Shown: piece after piece, positions 6,998 to 11,841 of the stretch | Layout of the letters: every line of letters begins with the position of its first letter | How positions within the stretch are numbered: the first letter of the stretch is position 1 | DNA from: CANKBT01 sp038236005 | GTDB lineage: Bacteria > Actinomycetota > Actinomycetes > Mycobacteriales > SCTD01 | Assembly: GCA_038236005.1 (NCBI GenBank) | Contig: JBBSTI010000108.1 | Coordinates: 1 to 11,841 of the forward strand | Direction: 5' to 3' | DNA length: 11,841 nt | Notes under the pieces: model-generated | Databases searched by the model: none | Seen by the model: the letters and a program-made list of their open reading frames with translations, nothing else | What the model was told of the DNA's origin: nothing | Program-made: the position numbers and the translations under genes

Positions 6998-8206
6998 TCA
7001 GGCGAGCAGTCGGGCTGACGCCTGCGGGAGGTTGTCGAGGGTGCAGACGGCGACGTCGTGATCGGCGGGCGCGACTCCGGCGCCCCAGATGACCCCAAGG
7101 CCCCACACGGGCTGGCCTTGGAGCTCGTGGTCGTAGGTCCACCGGTATGCGTGCAGGTCGTGGATCGCGCGTCGCATGAGAACGCTGGTCGGCTTGCCGG
7201 TAACGCTGGTCTTCGCTTCGACAACGAGCCAGCGAGGCGGACCGTCGGCGGGCAGGAACCGCAAAACGAGGTCGGGGCGCAGGTCCGCAGGCCGGGGCAC
7301 TCCGTGGGCGCGTTGCGCCGCGGTGTACCGGCTCGTGGCGGCGAACGCGGCCGGTGTCGTCTGGTACATGACGGTGAGCCGGTCCTGGCCGCGGACGGCC
7401 CGAGACCGGAGCCGTCCCTGGAACAGACGCGCCGGGTCGACGGTCCAGCCTTGGTGGGTGAGGGCGTCGCGGAGCCGGAACAGGACGAGAACCTCGAACA
7501 GAGCGCCGTCGGACGCTGCCGCGAGCCCGCGCTGCTCGACCGCGCGGCGGACCGCGGCCGGGTCGGTCCGTCCGACGAGCTCGTCGTGCGCGTGCCAGGC
7601 CCGGAGCAGGCTGTGGTGGCGGCGCGCGAACCTGCTGTTGGCCATCGCCTGGACGTCCCTGGCCGTCGGCGGGGCGGAGCGGACTTCCGCGAGAGCGCGG
7701 TGCGCCGCGAGGGCGGCGGCGCGTCGGCCGCGTTCGGCGGCTTCGGACCCGGCGGTCCCGTCCTGCCCGGTCCGCATGCCGAGCCCGGCGGACCGGTCTC
7801 GGACAGCGCGCAGGAGCAGCGCGAGGAGCCGGTTCGGCGGGACGTTGCTGTCCCGAACGCTCGGGTGCGTGACTACCGTCGGGGTCCTGTCGAGGACCCG
7901 CCGGCGGACCGTCGCCGGCCAGTCGACCGGCCCGCGGACCCCCGACAGGCCCGTCTCCGTGGTCCTGGTCGTCGTGCTCGCGAGGCGTCGCAGCAGAGCA
8001 GGCGCGTCGTCCAGGAGGGCCCCGACGGCCGGGTGCAGCACGAAGTGGAGGTCGGCGAGCCTCGCGACGTCCTCGTATGGCAGGCCGAGAAGAGCGGAAG
8101 CGTCGAGCAAGACGCCACTGCCCGTGGACGCGGGCGTCAGGTGAAGCCAGACCCGGTCCCGGATCTCGGCGACGACCGCCGCGCGGTCCCACGGCGCCCC
8201 GGTCAC
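6998..8206 (-). CDS. DUF2357/McrC-like PD-(D/E)XK nuclease subunit
   Basis: This encodes a 402-residue soluble protein, partner of the McrB-like ATPase upstream. The C-terminal nuclease core is clear: helix GALFEVLVLFRL (234-245) with the upstream acidic residue E236 or nearby E238, then PDLVLRF (311-317) with D312, then WLVVEAKTS (326-334) with E330 and K332, then AIHDLHAYRWTY (347-358). The last segment matches the 'D-[IL]-H-x-x-H-A-Y-R' helix of DUF2357/McrC-type nucleases. It should cut DNA when activated by its AAA+ partner. The N-terminal 230 residues are helical and arginine-rich, match nothing I can name, and probably contact the ATPase ring or DNA. The GTG start overlaps the ATPase stop by 4 bases (GTGA on the minus strand), indicating coupled translation. 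No methyltransferase is nearby, which favours a modification-dependent or phage-triggered mode over classical restriction-modification. Confidence 0.82.
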   Translation of the reverse strand: MTGAPWDRAAVVAEIRDRVWLHLTPASTGSGVLLDASALLGLPYEDVARLADLHFVLHPAVGALLDDAPALLRRLASTTTRTTETGLSGVRGPVDWPATVRRRVLDRTPTVVTHPSVRDSNVPPNRLLALLLRAVRDRSAGLGMRTGQDGTAGSEAAERGRRAAALAAHRALAEVRSAPPTARDVQAMANSRFARRHHSLLRAWHAHDELVGRTDPAAVRRAVEQRGLAAASDGALFEVLVLFRLRDALTHQGWTVDPARLFQGRLRSRAVRGQDRLTVMYQTTPAAFAATSRYTAAQRAHGVPRPADLRPDLVLRFLPADGPPRWLVVEAKTSVTGKPTSVLMRRAIHDLHAYRWTYDHELQGQPVWGLGVIWGAGVAPADHDVAVCTLDNLPQASARLLA

Positions 8207-10182
8207 TCCTCGTCCCTGCCGCCATACGCCTCCGCCGTGTCGTCGAGGCCGTCCTCATCGCCGTCGCCGTCGGGTCCGTGCCGGTCGGGAAGCGCCGCGC
8301 CGAGCGTCTGGCGGAGCGTCTCGGCAAGGGCCGCGCGGTGCCCGCCGCCGGCCGCCTTGGCGACCGCCTTGAGCAGGGCCCTGGCGTGGGTCTCGTCGGC
8401 GCCCTCGAACTGCGGGAGCAAGAAGGCCATGAACGCGTCCGCGACGACCTCGCCGTCCGGCGCGCCGGGGAGCTCCGCGACATAGGCCGCGACGTACCGG
8501 GCGGCGTCCATGAACAGTGCAGGGCCTAGCGGGCGGAGCCGGACCAGAGGCAGGAGCCGTCCTACGAGCTCCTCGGTGCGGTCGCGGTCCGAGACCGGCG
8601 CGTCGGCGACCGCGTCCCGGATCAACGCCCGGTAGCCGTCCAGGTCCGGAGCGCCGACGTCGACGAATGCGAAGCGGCGCATCAGCGCGAACGACAGGTC
8701 GTAAAGCAGCGCCCGGTCGAGGACGTTCGTCGTCGCGATGATCCGCCAGCCCGGCTCGACGATGTAGTCCCGGAACGTGGCGTCGGCTTCCACGGAGGCG
8801 GGGCGGATCCGGACCGGAAGGCCGTCCTGCTCCGCCGGCAGGACGACCGCCTGCCCGGACAGGACCGTGAACAACGGCCCGAGCGCACGATCGGTGTTCG
8901 CGCGGTTCATCTCGTCCAGGACGAGCCACCGGTTCCCGCCGATCGCGTCCAGGAAGACTCCCGGCGCGAACTCGAGCGTCCCGTTGGGCATAGGCCGCAG
9001 CCCTCCGACGGTCTCGTACGTCGACCAGTCCGCGGTCGCCGTCGCCAGCACGTACCCGGCGCATCGGCCCGCGCGGGCCGCGAGCCGCGCCACGGTCTCC
9101 GCGAGCGTCGTCTTTGCCGTTCCGGGCGCGCCCGTAAGGATAACGTGCTTGCCGCTGTTCAACGCGGCGAGCAGGCCCGTCAGGACCCTGGTCTCGAGCC
9201 GCAGGCCGGCGTCGTCGACTGCCTCCGACAGGTCCGCCAGGCTGAGTCGGACCACCGGGGCCGTCTCCGGTCCTGCGCCGCCGTCGTCTGGCCCGTCGCC
9301 CGCGGTGTCGGGCTCGTCCTCCTCGTCGGCGCCGCCCGCTGTCGTCGCCGGGTCCCACAGCGGCCGGATCAGCGGATCGTAGAAGCTAAATTCGTCCGGG
9401 AACGCGCCGTCTGTCTCCAGCCGCGCCCGCAAGGCCGACAGCTCCCGGTCAAGGTCCGTCGATCCCTTGACCTGCACCCGGCCCAGGGCCCGCAGGATCT
9501 TCCGCTTGTGCGTCAGGCTCGCGACCGCCTCGAACGTGTCCGGGTGCACCAGGTGCTGCAGCGCGTCCCTTGCGAACGCCGCGTTGTGCTGCGGCAGCGT
9601 CCGCAGAAGTTCCCGGAACGCCCACCCGTCGGCGAGAAGGCCCTCCCGGTCCGCGGCGCCGAGCGCCGACCACTTCGACGCGAACCGAAGCACGAACAGG
9701 TAGTCCCAAAGGCTCCTGGCCCGTCCCGCGCCGTACCGCGCCAGACCGAACCCGTACGCCTGGTCCAGGTCCGGCGGCACGACGACCGGCGGCTCCAGCC
9801 CGTCGAGCAGCCGCGCCACCAGCGACCGCTTCGTCTTCTCAAGACCGCTCGCGTCTTTGACCAGGAACACGAACATCGCCTCGGCGGCCAGCCGCTGCCC
9901 CGGCCGCCCCTCCGCCCTGGACTGATGCCGGAGCTTCTCCTGAAACCCGTCGACGCCGTGGTCCGGCGACCCCACGATCTGCCCTACCAGCGCCTCGACT
10001 GCCTGCGGCGTCCACACCGCCTCGAGCGGCTCGAACAGCGAACCGCCATCGGCGACCACGTCGAGCCACCGCCGCGTGACCTCGTAGATGAGCGGCCTGT
10101 CGACACGGGCGGGCAAAGGACCTCCACGTTTCGGCGCGCCGACCCGTTCAGCGACCGCCGTAACCGGAGCAGACCACACCAC
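8203..10182 (-). CDS. McrB-like AAA+ ATPase
   Basis: With a GTG start at 10180-10182 this has 659 residues. The C-terminal half is a McrB/MoxR-type AAA+ motor: Walker A GAPGTAKTT (351-359), Walker B WLVLDEMNRANTD (419-431), sensor 1 with the McrB-like ATTNVLDRALLYDL (483-496), and an arginine-finger MRRFAF (501-506). The McrB-typical 'N-x-x-DR' after sensor 1 is kept. The N-terminal 270 residues include HPDTFEAVASLTHKRKIL (213-230), a motif seen in other McrB-like ATPases, but no recognised DNA-binding specificity domain. An acidic linker (about 284-305) and an acidic C-terminal tail (about 636-659) flank the motor. The start is uncertain. GTG 10182, or the adjacent GTG 10179, has GGGCGGGG just upstream; a longer frame would need TTG at 10329 and would add a low-complexity Arg/Ala/Ser leader, so I rejected it. 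It presumably forms a ring that powers the nuclease. Confidence 0.85.
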   Translation of the reverse strand: MVWSAPVTAVAERVGAPKRGGPLPARVDRPLIYEVTRRWLDVVADGGSLFEPLEAVWTPQAVEALVGQIVGSPDHGVDGFQEKLRHQSRAEGRPGQRLAAEAMFVFLVKDASGLEKTKRSLVARLLDGLEPPVVVPPDLDQAYGFGLARYGAGRARSLWDYLFVLRFASKWSALGAADREGLLADGWAFRELLRTLPQHNAAFARDALQHLVHPDTFEAVASLTHKRKILRALGRVQVKGSTDLDRELSALRARLETDGAFPDEFSFYDPLIRPLWDPATTAGGADEEDEPDTAGDGPDDGGAGPETAPVVRLSLADLSEAVDDAGLRLETRVLTGLLAALNSGKHVILTGAPGTAKTTLAETVARLAARAGRCAGYVLATATADWSTYETVGGLRPMPNGTLEFAPGVFLDAIGGNRWLVLDEMNRANTDRALGPLFTVLSGQAVVLPAEQDGLPVRIRPASVEADATFRDYIVEPGWRIIATTNVLDRALLYDLSFALMRRFAFVDVGAPDLDGYRALIRDAVADAPVSDRDRTEELVGRLLPLVRLRPLGPALFMDAARYVAAYVAELPGAPDGEVVADAFMAFLLPQFEGADETHARALLKAVAKAAGGGHRAALAETLRQTLGAALPDRHGPDGDGDEDGLDDTAEAYGGRDEE

Positions 10183-10478
10183 CGACCCCGCCCGTGCAGA
10201 GCGCCGCCCCCGCGGTGAACTGTCTGCCCGCTGCACCGTCGATGGGCAAGCCCGTTCCGGGTGGTTCCTGTCCTGTGCGCGCGCCTGTGCGGCGGATGCC
10301 CACCGCGGGGCGGGTGCAAGCACCTCCAAGCCGGGACTAGGTTCGGACTAGGTTCCCTTGTCTGGGCGTGCGGCAAGCGGCCGTCGGAGAGGAGCTGGTT
10401 GTCAGTTCGTGCATTGCGATGGACGGCGGTGCGGCTGCGCACCCGTGCGTCGGGTCGCGGGGAGTGACAGGCACCGGG
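10183..10478. other. Junction region between the ATPase gene and the truncated ligase
   Basis: This roughly 300-base gap should hold the promoter of the minus-strand cassette, but no convincing -10/-35 pair was found. It contains the tandem repeat at 10334-10355 and GGGGCGGGTG at 10307-10316, which repeats the acceptor end of the tRNA scar (6588-6597). The plus frame is open from about 10368, but its translation up to 10478 does not resemble an acyl-CoA ligase, so the edge of ligase homology lies near 10480. I take the insertion or deletion boundary to be between about 10330 and 10480. Confidence 0.45.
10334..10355. repeat. Perfect 11-bp tandem duplication GGACTAGGTTC
   Basis: Two adjacent exact copies (10334-10344 and 10345-10355). 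The unit is poorer in G/C than its neighbourhood and sits between the ATPase gene and the ligase remnant. It could be an operator, a recombination footprint or simple slippage. Confidence 0.9.
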
Positions 10479-11585
10479 ATGCTCGCCGACGCCGAGAGGG
10501 TCGAGGACGACGCCGACCGCGACGGCAGCGACACCGCCGTGATCCTGTACACCAGCGGCACCACCGGCACCCCGAAGGGAGCCGAGCTCACCCACGACAA
10601 CCTGTACGAGAACGCCCAGGTCACCGTGGAGACCTTGTTCGAGTTCACCTGCGACGACGTGGTGCTCGGCGCGCTCCCGCTGTTCCACGTGTTCGGCCAG
10701 ACCTGCGCCCTCAACGCGTCGATCTACGCTGGCTCGCTGCTGACGATGCTGCCGCGCTTCGACCCGAAGAAGGGGCTCGAGACCATCGATCGCGACAAGG
10801 TGACGGTGTTCGAGGGCGTTCCCACCATGTTCAACGCGTTCCTGCACGAGCCGGACCGCGACGCCTACGACACCTCCAGCCTGCGGGTGTGCTGCTCCGG
10901 GGGCGCGGCGATGCCGCTGGAGGTGCTCAAGGGCTTCGAAGAGGCGTTCGGCTGCGTCGTCCTGGAGGGCTACGGCCTGAGCGAGACTTCGCCGGTCGCG
11001 TCCTTCAACCACCCGCACGGGATCCGCAAGGCGGGTTCGATCGGCACCCCCATCCGGGGCGTCGAGATGATGGTCGCTGACGACGACGGCAAGGCGGTCG
11101 CCGCCGGTGAGGTCGGTGAGATCGCGATCAAGGGGCCCAACGTGATGAAGGGCTACTGGAACCGCCCCGACGCCACGGCCGAGGCGATGAAGGACGGTTG
11201 GTTCTTCACCGGCGACATGGCCAAGCGGGACGAGGACGGGCTCTACTTCATCGTCGACCGCAAGAAAGACCTCATCATCCGCGGCGGCTACAACGTCTAT
11301 CCCCGCGAGATCGAGGAAGTGCTCTACGAGCACCCGGGGGTGCTCGAGGCGGCCGTGATCGGCGTCCCGCACCCGTCGCTCGGTGAGGAGATCGCTGCTG
11401 TCGTCGTGGCCAAGGGTGGCGAACTGCTGGACGTCGAGGAGCTCAAGGCGTTCGTGAAGGACCAGGTGGCCGGCTACAAATACCCGAGGGTTCTCTGGCT
11501 GGTGGACGAGCTGCCCAAGGGGCCGACCGGCAAGATCCTCAAGCGCGAGATCGCGATGCCGGACGAGCAGGCAGCCGGTCGGTGA
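10479..11585 (+). CDS. N-terminally truncated long-chain fatty acid-CoA ligase (AMP-forming), probably non-functional
   Basis: From ATG 10479 this gives 368 residues, against about 500 for the family. Present are A3 YTSGTTGTPKG (24-34), A5 GYGLSET (164-170), A7 TGDM (244-247), A8 DRKKDLIIRGGYNVYP (260-275) and A10 PKGPTGKILKRE (346-357) with catalytic K352. Family enzymes join ATP and a carboxylic acid to an acyl-AMP, then to CoA. The missing part is the N-terminal subdomain before A3, including motifs A1 and A2. It is not found in any frame upstream, because the minus-strand ATPase gene occupies that space. Ligase homology starts at about LADAERVEDDADRDGSD, just before A3. The remaining frame is intact and still overlaps the next gene by 4 bases, so the truncation may be recent or the remnant kept for translation of its neighbour. 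An in-frame GTG at 10368 has no ribosome-binding site. Confidence 0.85.
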   Translation: MLADAERVEDDADRDGSDTAVILYTSGTTGTPKGAELTHDNLYENAQVTVETLFEFTCDDVVLGALPLFHVFGQTCALNASIYAGSLLTMLPRFDPKKGLETIDRDKVTVFEGVPTMFNAFLHEPDRDAYDTSSLRVCCSGGAAMPLEVLKGFEEAFGCVVLEGYGLSETSPVASFNHPHGIRKAGSIGTPIRGVEMMVADDDGKAVAAGEVGEIAIKGPNVMKGYWNRPDATAEAMKDGWFFTGDMAKRDEDGLYFIVDRKKDLIIRGGYNVYPREIEEVLYEHPGVLEAAVIGVPHPSLGEEIAAVVVAKGGELLDVEELKAFVKDQVAGYKYPRVLWLVDELPKGPTGKILKREIAMPDEQAAGR

Positions 11586-11841
11586 CGGCAGCGCGTCCTG
11601 CCACCCGGCTGCTGCTGCTCGGGGCTCCGGGCTCGGGCAAGGGCACCCAGGGCGAACGGCTCGCCCGGCGCTACGGCGCTCGGCACGTGTCGACCGGCGA
11701 GCTGCTGCGCACGCAGGTCAAAGAGGGCACCGAGCTGGGGCGGCAGGCACAGCCATACATGGACCGCGGCGACCTGGTGCCCGACGAGCTGCTCGTGGCG
11801 ATGGTGCTCGAGGACGTGCTGGGGCCGAGCTCGCCGCCCAG
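11582..11841 (+). CDS. Adenylate kinase-like nucleoside monophosphate kinase (3' end outside window)
   Basis: The first 86 residues are visible. P-loop GAPGSGKGT (14-22), HVSTGELLR (35-43) and MDRGDLVPDELL (60-71) are the ordered N-terminal and NMP-binding motifs of adenylate kinase, which catalyses ATP + AMP <-> 2 ADP. The STGELLR arginine (R43) that binds the AMP phosphate is kept. A GTG start overlaps the ligase TGA (GTGA). The housekeeping adk of actinobacteria normally sits with secY and map in the ribosomal protein cluster, so this copy is probably a paralogue. Linkage to an AMP-forming ligase suggests a role in recycling the AMP that ligase releases (inference). The LID domain and C-terminus are cut off by the window edge. 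Confidence 0.9.
   Translation, partial: MTAARPATRLLLLGAPGSGKGTQGERLARRYGARHVSTGELLRTQVKEGTELGRQAQPYMDRGDLVPDELLVAMVLEDVLGPSSPP

Noticed and set aside
6628..7018. Open frames between the tRNA scar and the nuclease gene
   Set aside because: Short, Arg/Pro/Ser-rich translations without ribosome-binding sites or motifs. I looked for an integrase tail here and found none.
7058..8485. Long plus-strand open frames (about 475 and 322 codons) opposite the nuclease gene
   Set aside because: Their translations are Arg/Pro/Gly-rich without domain motifs. The minus-strand frame carries the complete PD-(D/E)XK motif set, so these are high-GC antisense shadows.
9145..10218. 357-codon plus-strand open frame opposite the ATPase gene
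   Set aside because: It has biased Arg/Gln/Pro composition and no motifs, and it is the mirror of the coding strand of a clear AAA+ protein. It also does not encode the missing ligase N-terminus.
10183..10329. N-terminal extension of the ATPase to an upstream start
   Set aside because: The only upstream initiator is TTG at 10327-10329, with no good ribosome-binding site, and the extra 49 residues are low-complexity. The GTG pair at 10177-10182 has GGGCGGGG just upstream.
9984..11372. 462-codon minus-strand open frame running across the ligase and into the ATPase region
   Set aside because: It is antisense to conserved ligase motifs, and its right-hand part is a histidine/valine-rich shadow. 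There is no family resemblance.
1..11841. CRISPR array, insertion sequence or rRNA gene
   Set aside because: No regularly spaced repeats, no transposase-like frame with terminal inverted repeats, and no rRNA-like sequence were seen on either strand.

Overview
The window looks like chromosomal DNA from a high-GC actinobacterium. Third codon positions are almost all G or C, many genes start with GTG, several neighbours overlap by 4 bases (ATGA or GTGA), the first full gene is a PAS-GAF-SpoIIE phosphatase of a kind common in Actinomycetota, and a tRNA remnant carries no encoded CCA end. No species can be named from the sequence alone.

Left part (1-2426): the last 43 codons of a plus-strand gene, possibly an SNF2-type helicase, converge on a minus-strand PAS-GAF-PP2C (SpoIIE/RsbU-type) phosphatase. 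A small VOC/glyoxalase-fold gene is divergent from the phosphatase, with 88 bases between the two starts.

Centre (2686-6385): a four-gene operon for an ABC importer of the osmoprotectant/quaternary-amine (OpuC/ProVWX-like) family. The order is permease, CBS-domain ATPase, second permease, substrate-binding lipoprotein. The first three genes overlap by 4 bases each and the lipoprotein follows after 60 bases. The operon is closed by a strong 15-bp hairpin at 6403-6440, and two more hairpins follow within 70 bases.

Right part (6587-11841): a compact two-gene defence-like cassette lies on the minus strand. It has a McrB-like AAA+ ATPase and a DUF2357/McrC-like PD-(D/E)XK nuclease, overlapping by 4 bases. 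On its left is a 42-nt 3' half of a CAT-anticodon tRNA with no matching 5' half, the classic trace of site-specific integration into a tRNA gene. On its right is an acyl-CoA ligase lacking its N-terminal third, then the start of an adenylate kinase-like gene overlapping it. I read 6629 to about 10,330-10,480 as an inserted genomic island whose right end was lost in a deletion that also removed the 5' part of the ligase gene. The integration scar and the truncation are seen in the sequence; the history is inferred.

The most interesting object is this McrBC-like pair, because its large N-terminal regions on both subunits match no specificity domain I can name and because of its position between a tRNA scar and a damaged gene. 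No integrase, transposase, rRNA, CRISPR array or intact tRNA was found.
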